From positions 14,027,349 to 14,091,348 of the forward strand of contig CM038918.1 in the NCBI GenBank assembly GCA_021904315.1: a DNA stretch of 64,000 nt. The letters are read 5' to 3'. This DNA is from Sphagnum magellanicum. Taxonomy: Eukaryota; Streptophyta; Sphagnopsida; Sphagnales; Sphagnaceae. Both the position numbers and the translations under genes were made by a program. Under the pieces are notes generated by a model that saw nothing but the letters and a program-made list of their open reading frames with translations, was not told the DNA's origin and made no database searches. Positions 24,710 through 34,805 of this stretch are shown piece after piece (the first letter of the stretch is position 1; every line of letters starts with the position of its first letter).

Positions 24710-27700
24710 TTATAAGAGCACACACACAACATAGTGAGCATTGAACGTCGAACAACATGCAAACCATGACCATGCAAAGCTGTAAGGCAGGCTGACATGA
24801 AGAGCCATACACAAGCAGAGCTGAGCACCAACTTGGCGTGCTTGATAAAAGAAGTCTTCTGCCATGTTGTTTTTGAAGCGCTCCCACAAAGCCAATGGGT
24901 TTGCAACAGCATTGAACACCAGCAAGGTAGCAAACAATGCCCTGAGGCATGAGGCACTGGCCATGCTTACAGCCTCCTCCATGCACTGGGCCCATTCAGC
25001 ATCGTCCTGCAGCAAACCACGCTGCTGACATGTTTCTTTGAAAGATGCGTGCTGTGTGGGATGTTGCAAGTGCCTATTGGTGCACGCTAGGTCCTCAAAA
25101 GACGTAGCCCCAGGCACGTGATGTAGCAAAAGACGCAAGAAGTACCTCTCCCCCTCGGAGGGTTGCACAAAGTACATGCGGCCAACAGGCAACACACCTG
25201 ACGTCCGTGTGCGGAGTGCCCATTGCTTTTCTTTCTTTTTCCATGTGGCAATGCGTGGAAAGTCATGGTAAAGCGTGTTGAGAGCCAAACGTAATGGTGC
25301 AGATGGATTGAGATGCTCCCATGCTGTTTTGTTAAATGCAAACCATGCAGTCAGAGTTGTGTGAGGGTTCCGGTTAAGTACGACCGTAGCATCAGTGCCC
25401 TTTTGAAATAGGATGGTTTGACGCCCTTTCAAGTGCACAGCAAGCCGAACGACATTGGGGTGCTCCTTGTGCAGATCAAAGCCATACATATGGTGGCTGG
25501 CCTCAGAAGCCGACACATACCGGCCGTCTTGGTAGATCTTGATCTCATCCCGCATGAGTGGCTGAGCGGGCGCAACGCCATCAGGTGCAACAACGTCCAC
25601 CGGGCCAACGTCCACTTCTGCACGGTCGTGGCCCTTGTAAACGTACTTGTAGAGGTATTTGACAGCCGCGATGGAGGTGCAGACCTCCACGTTGATGTGG
25701 TAATTGAAGAGCACGGATAGGTACGGGTTGTAGGGCACCACCCAACGATTGTCAAAGGCAAACCCACCCCTGCAGCAATAGCAGCCAAACAACAATTGTT
25801 ACGTGAGCGGTGTCACAAGTCAATAAGCGTAAGCATGGCAGCATAGTCGTGCATGTTGTCAGTCCAAATTCATGGTCCTACTGCCAGCACACTTACCGCT
25901 CAAATGTGTGGCCATCATCCCGGCATCAGTAAGTTGGGTAGGAGTCAGTGGTGTTGGTGGTGTGCTCTGTGAAGGCCTTGGGGTAGCCTTTTGAACAAAC
26001 GCCGTCAGCCATGCAAAGGTAATGTGGGTTGATGGTGCCACAGGGGCCATGTAGCATGCAACTTGTAACGACCTCAAAAAGAGTGGGGTGTGCATCCTTA
26101 TCAAGCAACTTTGCAGACACCATGCGGTCGTACTCATCGGGCCCTCGTGGTTTGTGATCGGAGTGCAGAATGAACAGAATGTGTGCATGGGGCAGGCCTC
26201 TCTTCTGCCACTCAACGACATGAATGTTAGCCACCACTTCGCCAAAAATGTCCTTCTTCAAAAGCTCGTCTAGCAAGTGCTGTAATTTGCCAAAAAAAAT
26301 GCGTGTGACCAAATTAGGGCGGTCATTGGCAATCTCGCCGGGCTTCAGCGCGCTGATAATCTCTTCCCACTTGGGGTTGCAGGTCATGGTGATGAACAAA
26401 TCAGGCTTGCCATATTGGCGGACAATGGCCATGGAATCTTGGTACAACTGAGCCATGTGTCGGTGGCCACCAATGAATGAGGATGGCAATACAATGAGCC
26501 TGCCCAGGTTGTTGATGTTGGCGTCGTTATTGGCAATTGCATCAGCCACGCCACCATAAATTGCAGCACGCAAAGGGCCTTGGTTGTTACGTATGTAAAA
26601 CAGCCGTTATGATTCCACTTTGCTATATTGGTCAACAACCCACTCTTGATATAAATGTTTGCCATACACAAAGAGGGCATGCGATGCCGGGTTCCTATCT
26701 TGCATGTGATAGCAAGCCCACTCCCGTGCAGTGATTTTTTTGCTTTGTGCAGGTTGTGTTGGCCATGCATCTGCTGCAACAGCATCACCTTCCTCCTCGC
26801 TGCCATCATCCTGTGCAGGTTGTGCTAGCTTTACATCTGTTGCAACATGCCCAGCATCACCTTCCTCCTCCCCGCTAGCAGCCCACCAACGGTCAGGGGC
26901 AACAGTAGCATGGGGCATGCCTGGCTGCCAGCCGAGCTCACCATGAGGATGGAACAACACAAAGTGGAGCGAATCGTAAGCAAGGTGCAGGTCACTGATC
27001 CTCCATAGCCTATCGCCGCGTGCACGCACTTTGATGTCCCTGCCTGTAACCGACTCGTCACCGTCACCTATGCAAGAGCAACAACATTTATGATAATGAA
27101 TGAAGAACATTGCATCAAATGTATGATGGCAACAAACAAACAACACAGTAGTACACATTGCTGAAGAACCTCACCTGGCAACAGCCCAACCACTTCAGGG
27201 GCAGTAGGAGCATTGTAGCGTCGCTTATCAACGTTGTCGTTCACCCTGATGACAACTTCCCATTGAGGCAAGTCGTGTGCGGGCATGTCCATGACTTGTT
27301 TGAAACGCTGCGCAAATGTGTTGTGATCATGCAACATCTGTTGTAGCCCCGCCAAAGTTGGCTGATGCAAAGCAGCGCCCGTAGCACCCAAAGCTGCAAG
27401 GCGTGCTGTGACTTGTGCGTCCATGGAATCAATGATGTACAGCTGGGTGAATTGTGGCACATCATGCTTAGCGGGCTGTAAAGGCCCCAGCAAGTGATGC
27501 ATAGCCCCTTTGATGGTAATCATGTTGATCCCTTGTTCCGGGGAATGGATGTGCAAGCTCGTTGAGGCCATCTACAATGCAGAGTTGTATGCACGAATGT
27601 TCTGCTTGAAATCCTTAGTGGCAAGTGGCAAAGGCTGGTACTCACTGGGCACACTGGTGAGCAAATCTCTGAGTGGCTGAGGTGTAGGGGCGGGGAAAGC

Positions 27701-27860
27701 ATTGCTCAACCCAGACATCTTGCCACCGCCGCAACACAAAGTGGTGCGCTTTTTCTCGTGCTCAAAGCGGAGTGCATTGCAGTGTGTGCACCTATGTGAC
27801 ATGGCACCCAATGAGTGTACCACCAACCCCTCCACCTCATCCGCAGTGTGCAAGGCTTGC
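24710..27860 (-). pseudogene. Helitron Rep (HUH nuclease) coding remnant
   Basis: In order on the minus strand: a zinc-finger-like CTHCNALRFEHE with a downstream CC pair (27853-27572); the N-terminal domain with YNAPTAPEVVGLLPG (27571-27170); after a probable intron (27173-27071, GTGAGG...CATAG), DGDESVTGRDI and YDSLHFVLFHPHGE (27070-26607). The Rep core lies at 26573-25926, with FITMTCNPKWEE and the HUH motif PHAH (H-A-H at 26189-26181) in VEWQKRGLPHAH. A second probable intron (about 25900-25768, GTAAGT...TGCAG) precedes FDNRWVVPYNPYLS and the tyrosine motif KYLYKYVYKGHDRA (about 25658-25617). Then comes SFEDLACTNR...WAQCMEEA. A TGA replaces the expected Arg codon after DSYPTY near 25926-25930, so the frame is broken. 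Confidence 0.8.
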
Positions 27861-27869
27861 TTCTAAGAT

Positions 27870-28310
27870 CGCTGGGCGCGAGCCCCTCGCCTGGCTGCTT
27901 GCCGCTGATAAACAGGCTGGGCTGCCCTAGCAGCACGCCTGGCAGAAGCATCCCGTTCCCTGACTGCCTGTTGTTATTCAGCAAGCTGGGCTGCCCTGGC
28001 AGCACGCCTAGCAGAGGCATCCTATTCCCTGGCTGCTTGTTGCTGTTCAGCGAACTAAGCTGCCCTAGCAGCATGCATGACAGAGGCATCCTGTTCCCTG
28101 GCTACTTGTTACTGTTCAGTGAACTGAGCTGCCCTAGCAACACGCATGGCAGAGGCATCCTGTTCCCTAGCTGCTTGCTGCTATTCAGCGAACTGAGTTG
28201 CCTTGGCAGCACGCCTGGCAGAGGCATCCTGTTCCCTGGCTGCTTGCTGCTGTTCAGTGGACTGAGTTGCCCTGGCAGCGCGCCTAGTGGCAGCATTCAT
28301 TTGCCTGGCT
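27870..28310 (-). repeat. 69-bp minisatellite coding an Ala/Arg/Gln-rich 23-residue unit
   Basis: GCAGCACGCC-type words recur on the plus strand at 27931, 27999, 28068, 28137, 28206 and 28275, 69 bp apart (68 for the first pair). In the Helitron orientation each unit reads roughly QQAARERDASARRAARAAQ plus 3-4 residues, an extension before the zinc-finger segment. Several copies have TAG in place of CAG. The plus-strand frame across the array is also open (27815-28366), but it is a shadow of the repeat. Confidence 0.85.
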
Positions 28311-28589
28311 GCATCAATGCGAGGGGAGGAGGAAGAGGCACACCCATGAGAGTGGTGGTTTCATAGCCAATAGTAGGAATGTTGATATCTGAGGCTTCGA
28401 ACTTCACTTGCCAACAACCAATTCTTTTTCTCTTTCCTTCCTTCCTTCCTTACTACATTACCAGATGTTTAATTTTTGACCCACTTCTTATAACAGATTT
28501 GATTTTCTCATTTTTGAGCAAGTCTTATAGATATGTGTTATGTAAGAAATTCTAAGGGAATGAATTTTCTTTCTTTCTTCCATAGAGGA

Positions 28590-29520
28590 ACTTAGCATCC
28601 ATGATCATAGCACGCTGACCCACCTGGACCTAAAACCAGAAACTGTTTTTTCACATCTGAATCAAGCCAAGAGTCTGACTTTGATCCATTTTGTAGACCC
28701 AAAAAGAGACAATATTTTTCTGATGTCTTCTGTGTTTGTGATCAAATATGTTTCATTGATCTTGATAAACCAAGATAGCATACCTGATTGATATGCTCTT
28801 TTCTGAGGTTGTCAATAGCTCAATCTTTATTTGTGCTGGGGATTCATTATGGAGACCTGAAAAGATACAATTTTTCTTTAATTTTTTTTTTGTTCAAACT
28901 TAGCATCCATGATCATAGCACGCTGACCCACCTGGACCTAAAACCAGAAACTGTTTTTTCACATTTGAATCAAGCCAAGAGTCTACTAATTCCACTCAAT
29001 ACAGATATCTTTGTGTTGACAATGTGGCAAATACCCTTTGTTTCTTGTATGTTTTTGTGATCAAAATATGTTTCATTGATCTTGATAAACCAAGATAGCA
29101 TACCTGATTGATATGCTCTTTTCTGAGGTTGTTAATAGCTCAATCTTTATTTGTGCTGGGGATTCATTATGGAGACTTGAAAAGATACAATTTTTCTTTA
29201 ATTTCTTTTTTGTTCAAATTTTGACTGACTTTGATTCATTTTGTAGACCCAAAAAGAGACAATATTTTTCTGATGTCTTCTGTGTTTGTGATCAAAATAT
29301 GTTTCATTGATCTTGATAAACCAAGATAGCATACCTGATTGATATGCTCTTTTCTGAGGTTGTCAATAGCTCAATCTTTATTTGTGCTGGGGATTCATTA
29401 TGGAGACCTGAAAAGATACAATTTTTCTTTAATTTCTTTTTTGTTCAAATTTTGACAGAATTTGATTCATTTTGTAGACCCAAAAAGAGACAATATTTTT
29501 TCTGATGTCTTCTGTGTTTA
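28590..29520. repeat. Tandem repeat of ~240/320-bp units
   Basis: The segment around GATAGCATACCTGATTGATA occurs at about 28774, 29094 and 29334, spacings of 320 and 240 bp. The longer units contain an extra ~80-bp block (CTTAGCATCCATGATCATAG to CAAGCCAAGAGTCT, at 28590 and 28900). A partial fourth unit ends near 29520. Copies are nearly identical, so the amplification looks recent. No coding sequence is evident. Confidence 0.9.
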
Positions 29521-29956
29521 AATTTTGAGAGTTTGATGTCATAAATATCCTTGAATCCAAATCAAGTGTGGTTTGAGCTTATATGTCAACCAACAATCTC
29601 ATCAAGACCATGCTTCAAATGGGAATGACATCAGGACACAAAATCTACTCTACCCTAAACCCTAAACTGTATATAGGAACTAGAAAGGGGAGTGAATTGT
29701 TATCCACTTTGAGCACAAAGTAGGCAGCCACCATTTCCAGCTTCCGGCAAGCTCCAAGTCCATCGACATTACCTACTCAGACAAAAGACCAACATCATCA
29801 TCATCAGGTGTGTCTCCAGCAAAGCGAAGATCGAAACTAAGAATGCTTACACTTTGAGGGGGGAAAAGACTTCCGATTGGGGACTTGTAACAGTACAAAG
29901 AGAAAGTTTCTTGAAAAATCTGTCTGCTGAATTGAACAAACTTGTTGACAGATAGA

Positions 29957-30600
29957 TCACTTGAATCGAGTATCCACCGAGCCTAGACAACGACGCAAAG
30001 TCGGGCCAAAGAACATGTGCAACCGCCACCGTCCCCCTGTTATACCTTCATAGTACGAAAGGAAAAACGCAGAACAACTTTGCCAGATCTGCCGAGACCC
30101 CAACACGTAAAATAGGAAACTCATCCACAAGCAACAGCACATTCGTCTTCGTTCTTGCATTCTCTGCATGTCAGTCCCACACATCTCACATACAGAATCC
30201 CTAGCAGTGTTCAGGAAAGTGCAGGTCACGCAAGCCCATCCAGGAGGCACTTTGGAAGCCGTAGCAACAACCACAGAAGAAGAAGACTCCCGAGAGCAAA
30301 CCTCACAAACAAAAACTCCAGCGATGTTCAACTAGAACATGCCCATGCCATTCTGAAAGTTGTCTCCGACCTAATGGCTGAAAACGTGTTGCGGCTTTCT
30401 TCAACGGCAAGAAGAAGAACACAACACAATCTAAGCTCCTGCATCCACGGTTTTTGCAAAATGGAGCAAAATGTTGCTGCTGATGCTCGTGCTTGCCAAC
30501 AGCTTGTGTGAATGATGGCACATGCTTGAAACTCCTTGGAGCTTGTTGCACAAAACTGTTGCAACCCAGTTGAAATCCTCCTTGCAGCAACTCACAGAGC
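29957..30600 (-). pseudogene. RanBP2-type zinc-finger protein, probably damaged
   Basis: The minus-strand ORF 30331-29957 contains an intact RanBP2-type zinc finger: GWACVTCTFLNTARDSVCEM ending in CG (about 30238-30179), matching W-x-C-x2-C-x3-N-x6-C-x2-C. Just before it, LNIAGVFVCEVC has the spacing of the second half of another such finger. Its expected first half, MAWACSS, lies in a different frame ending at 30331 (W codon near 30345). A short deletion therefore appears to break finger 1. The upstream frame (30564-30328) is Cys/Ser-rich and unremarkable. RanBP2-type fingers bind RNA or ubiquitin. A possible TATA sequence (minus strand TTATATATTAAA, 30979-30968) lies ~400 bp upstream. An intron that rescues the frame cannot be excluded. 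Confidence 0.5.
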
Positions 30601-30989
30601 ATGAGAACCCCGAGGACTAAAATCAGAACAAAGAAAGATGACAACAACAACAACAACAACCAAAAACTCCAGATTCCTCTTCTACACTTTAGAAACGAGA
30701 ATTCATATGTAATATGTAATCACACACACTTGCTCCCCAACTTCCTCCCTCTTATGCAATGCTCCCCCAGGTATTGCAAAGACATAATAACAGCAGCAGA
30801 AGCAACCGCGACAAAGAGGGACTGGCAACTGCAGAATTCTTCCCCCATCGCGACAATCGACTAAGAAAACAAAACCCATCAAAAAAAAAAAACAAAGGTT
30901 CGGGCAGTGCTTGGAAAATTCTTCCAGGCACTACCCGGACAGACAGACAGATAGACACCACTGTTGCTTTAATATATAAGATTGACTTA

Positions 30990-31313
30990 AAACCTCCTTT
31001 TTGGGGCTACTAGCTAACATTGCCTTTTTATGTTAAAATTTAGGATTTTGTTAAATTTGGTGACAACTAACACAAAATTATCAACAACTTTACATCAACT
31101 TATCATTTTGTGTCACCTAGGATTACACAAAGGATTGAATGTTAGATAGCATTAACCTCCTTTTTAGAACTACTAGCTAACATTGTCTTTTTATGTTAAA
31201 ATCTAGGATTTTGTTAAATTTGGTGACAACTAACACAAAATTATCAACACCTTAACATCAACTTACCATTTTGTGTCACCTAGGATTACACAAAGGATTC
31301 AATGTTAGATAGC
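30990..31313. mobile_element. Tandem pair of a small MITE-like element (163-bp period)
   Basis: Two near-identical units, each starting CCTCCTTTTT (30993 and 31156), contain CTAACATTG near one end and the complement CAATGTTAG near the other. Inner complementary words (GGTGACA...TGTCACC, ACACAAAAT...ATTTTGTGT) allow hairpin folding. No coding capacity. A tandem insertion or duplication of a short inverted-repeat element explains the structure. Confidence 0.7.
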
Positions 31314-32590
31314 ATTTCTAGTGTGAATCTTACAACATTCTTGCTCCTTTAAACATTGAGTTACCATTAGTTAACGTCAACTAAATGTAGCTTAAAGGTA
31401 GCCTTTGTTGTGATGGGGCCATATGCTTAATGTGGTCATGCACATTAACCTAAGCTAGGTCTAGTAGTGGTGTGTTTGGGCCACCATGCGGTAGCTTCAA
31501 CATCTCCACTATTCCCATATTCAACATTCCCTTGTCAATCACCACATTTATTTATACCAAAGTGAGACGGGTATTAAGAATTGCACCAAACCTTCATTGA
31601 GTATCAATTTGGGTATCAAAGTGGATAACCAGGGTTATCAAAAAAACAAAAAAAACATTAATATTATATATAATCATGATTCTCAAATTGATTTGAACTT
31701 TGTGAGTTCTTTCATGAAACTTGGCAATTCTTTAATTTTTTTTGAAATACCCAAAATTGAGAATTCCTTGAATTAGTTTTTTTTTCAAATACCAAGACCC
31801 AATGATCTTCAATTCTCAATAAATTCAAATATTCAGAACTGATGGTTCTTTGATTCTGAATTTTTTCAAATGCCTAGCATCAACGGGTATTACAAAACTC
31901 AAATACCCGCCCACACCGATTTAGACTCTGCACCTTGGACCTTGGGAAAGGGCAAAGCTTTGTCAAAAAAGAAAAACACCTTGTGGAGATGTACCCCACA
32001 ACTAATAAAATAGAACCAACAACAATAGGAACCCACCAATGTTGGGCACTAATAAAAAATGGAAACTCATAACCAATTATTGTCTGTATATAATACTAAT
32101 GTAGCATGTGCGGTTGGCCCAAGTGTGAACACATTCTTTATTTTTCACATTTTCAGAATTGAAAATTTCTGAATTCGGCAATGTGCAAAAATTAAAGGCT
32201 CAACTGATTATTATTTTTTCCTTCCAAACCCAATTTTGGCAATTCATTTGAATGTCCAGCACAAAATCCATTCAAAAAATCAATATGTTCCACACCTTTG
32301 CTCTGAAAATTGTGGAATAAACTCTATTAAATCTGACTTGCCAAGGGCTTTTCAACAACACGAAGAACAACCCCAAATTCCAATACAGTTTTCAGTATTG
32401 ATTTTATTTAATTTTCATTGAAGAAAATGATTCAATAATCAATAGCTTCCACACCATAGCTCCAAAGAGTCTCAAACTAAGTGAATGTACCTTTTACTCA
32501 TCAAGAGCTTTCCAACGGTATATACCAGGAGCATGGCATGAAGCACCATGATCATTTTGGGGAGGGTCTCAGCTCAACAAAACAAAACAA
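31314..32590. other. AT-rich intergenic DNA
   Basis: No gene seen. Poly-T/A tracts and loosely repeated TTCAAATACC words lie around 31600-31900. ORFs are short and featureless. Confidence 0.4.
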
Positions 32591-32608
32591 GGGGTGTGTC
32601 ACACTGTC

Positions 32609-32963
32609 GCCTTGCCATTTTACATTAAAAAGTATTATCTTAAGGCAAAAGAAGAATGATGGAAACTCAAATATTTCACCATGCAAAAAAATAAAAATAA
32701 ATCTTCAAAAAAAAATCCTCTAAAAAGAAAGAAACCAAAATCCTTCAAGATATTATTATTATAACTCTATAATAACTAAATCTCAAGTTTCAACACAAGC
32801 CAAAATATCATTTAAAAAAAATCCTCAGATAAAAAAAAAAAGACCTAGTAGGGGCCTATAAAAATCCCTTAAGCTACTATACTCTATATAGAGTATAGTA
32901 GCTTAAGGGATTTTTATAGGCCCCTACAATATCCTTAAGGGCCTTGGTAGTGTTTAAGGCCAA
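32609..32963. mobile_element. MITE-like dispersed repeat, copy 3, with an 80-bp perfect palindrome
   Basis: Homologous to the copies at 12903-13236 and 13869-14187 from GCCTTGCCATTTTACATT onward. At its right end the segment GTAGGGGCCTATAAAAATCC (starting 32848) runs to CTATACTCTATA and then continues as its exact reverse complement to 32927. This gives a perfect 2 x 40-bp palindrome centred between 32887 and 32888. The expected right terminal segment follows in shortened form (CCTTGGTAG...AAGGCC). Confidence 0.75.
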
Positions 32964-33222
32964 CCAACTACCTTGCTTCATAGATAGATAAAAGATCTGA
33001 AAAAGAATTTTGGGTATATATATAACCATGGTTCTCTCAAAAAAGGGTCTACGAACCGGTCAAATAACCGTCTATAAAAACTGCCCGGGCAGGCCCTTCC
33101 TTTGCTTGGTTATTTTTGCAGAAACTCTTTCGGGCTTTTTGGAAAAAAAGCTACCTAAAGCAGACTTGCCCAAAACTTTTGGGTTCCGAAGAAGACCGGG
33201 TTCTGAAAGTCTTCAGAAAGAA

Positions 33223-33595
33223 GGAACCGGAGGTTCTTTGATGAATCTCAATTTTTTTTGAAGAAAGGAACCGGTGGTTCTTTGATGATTTTCAAAAGGT
33301 TTGAAGAAAGGAACTGGAGGAGGTTCTTTGATGAATTTCAAAGTGTTTGGAGAAAGGAACCGGTGGTTCTTTGATGATTTTCAAAATGTTTGAAGAAAGG
33401 AACCGGTGGTTCTTTGATTGTTTTCAAAGTGTTTCGAGAAAGGAACCGGAGGAGGTTCTTTGATTGTTTTCAAAGTGTTTGGAGAAAGGAACCGGTGGTT
33501 CTTTGACGATTTTCAAAATGTTTGGAGAAAGGAACCGGAAAAGGTTCTTTGATCGTTTTCAAAGTGTTTGGAGAAAGGAACCGGAGGTTCTTGAT
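33223..33595. repeat. 43/46-bp minisatellite with GAACCGG/GGTTC core, nine copies
   Basis: GGAACCGG (GGAACTGG in one copy) occurs at 33223, 33267, 33310, 33356, 33399, 33442, 33488, 33531 and 33577. Units are 43 bp (GGTGGTTC form) or 46 bp (GGAGGAGGTTC form), each followed by TTTGATGATTTTCAAAATGT-like sequence. The core is a short interrupted palindrome (GAACC-GGN-GGTTC). The array lies about 1.2 kb before the start codon of the histidine kinase gene. Confidence 0.9.
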
Positions 33596-33599
33596 AAAA

Positions 33600-34805
33600 T
33601 CAGATAACCGACCAACACGTGGTAAAGTAGGTACCCACGACCTGAAATGGCCCAACTGCAAACAGACAGGCGTGAAATTCCCTGCGGAGAACGACGACCG
33701 ACCGACCGACCGAACGACCGACCGAACGAAAACAGGGAAGAAGGGATGGGACGCTGTTACCACCTACCTAACCACATACCTACCTACCAAACATACTCCT
33801 ACCTACCTACCTACCTACCAAACGGTTTCACACTAAGGACGGTGAGGGAGGGCGATGGTGTGTGGCGGTCCCCCTTTGGAAGGAGGGAGTTTCCCTTGTC
33901 AGAGAACAGAAACAACCAAGGCTTGGTGGGAAGCGAGGGCGAGAGATGGAACATGGTGGTGGTGGTGGTGGTGGTGCTGCTAATGCCGGAAGCGATAGTA
34001 AAAAACCCACAAGAAGAGAGAAAAGCAGAGAAAATCCACAGCTCTCCAATTTGGACTGATTAGGGTGGTGGTGGTGGTGGTGGTGGTACTTACGCAACGC
34101 TGAGATTGATGGAGGAGTGGAAGAAGGCAAGTATTATCACGTATGAGCTGCTGCTGCTGCTGCTGCAATTTACGACTTGGAACCGGTATTGGGTTTGGGA
34201 TCCACTATTGATTCATTCTCCTGGGCTTGCCCCCCTCCCTCCCCTCCCCCTTCTGTTTTTGTCGAAATTTGCGAGGTTTAGAGTGTTTGAGTTTGATGGG
34301 TTAGGGGATGAGATGGAAATCAGAGGTGATGATCCTTCTGCTGCTGTTTTCCAAGGAGTTTTCGGCCGTTACAGCAGCTTTGCAGCTGAATTCAGAAGCG
34401 ACAGGTATAGGGGCTTACAAAATGCGTAGGGAAACCAGTGACTCGTTCTAGTAGAGTTGTGGGTTGCCATCCTAAACTTGTCATCTTGCTGAATTTTGGC
34501 GTAGTAAAAGACTGGGATTGGGTGTTTCTTTGTAGATTAAGTAGTACTTGTGCCCACAAATTTTGTTGCTGGTTTGTTGACTGACTGCCCTCGGTGGGTG
34601 TTGTTGTGTGCAGTTGCGTTGCTCAAGGAGATATGAGGAGCAGATGTGCTGCTGTTTCCATGGAAAGCTTGTGACACAGGATGGATGTTGCCTCTAGTTT
34701 TGATGTAGAGATGTGTCAGAATCTGAGTAGCTGCACCTGGTTATTTTTCCAGATGGAAGGTTGACTCATGTTGTTCCAATCATCAGCTTTCAGGAAAGCT
34801 GCAAC
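33600..34805 (+). promoter_or_regulatory. Probable promoter / 5' UTR region of the histidine kinase gene
   Basis: Contains simple-sequence blocks: (GACC)n near 33695-33725, (CTAC)n near 33777-33820, (GGT)n near 33955-33975 and 34062-34086, and (CTG)n near 34147-34166. A short upstream frame at 34312 (MEIRGDDPSAAVFQG) ends at a plausible donor (GACAG, then GTATAG, 34403) and could belong to a 5' leader exon. Joined to the acceptor at 34752 it does not continue in the kinase frame. A TTTTTCCAG acceptor at 34744-34752 precedes the kinase start. Confidence 0.35.

Larger units (their letters stand above)
24700..28310 (-). mobile_element. Helitron remnant (Rep half, helicase not seen)
   Basis: A minus-strand block markedly more GC-rich than its surroundings carries the ordered segments of a plant Helitron protein, from an N-terminal low-complexity repeat through a zinc-binding segment and the HUH Rep domain. 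It stops about where the Pif1-type helicase should start: no Walker A motif (GxGKT) is seen below 24700. Termini (5' TC, 3' hairpin plus CTRR) were not identified. Helitrons transpose by rolling-circle replication; this copy cannot do so autonomously. Confidence 0.85.

Noticed and set aside
24523..24995. Two overlapping minus-strand ORFs rich in Cys and His
   Set aside because: They are alternative frames of the Helitron Rep tail (HLFATLLVF-type region) and its flank, not a helicase domain.
27815..28366. 183-codon plus-strand Leu/Cys-rich repeat ORF
   Set aside because: It is the antisense shadow of the 69-bp Helitron repeat.
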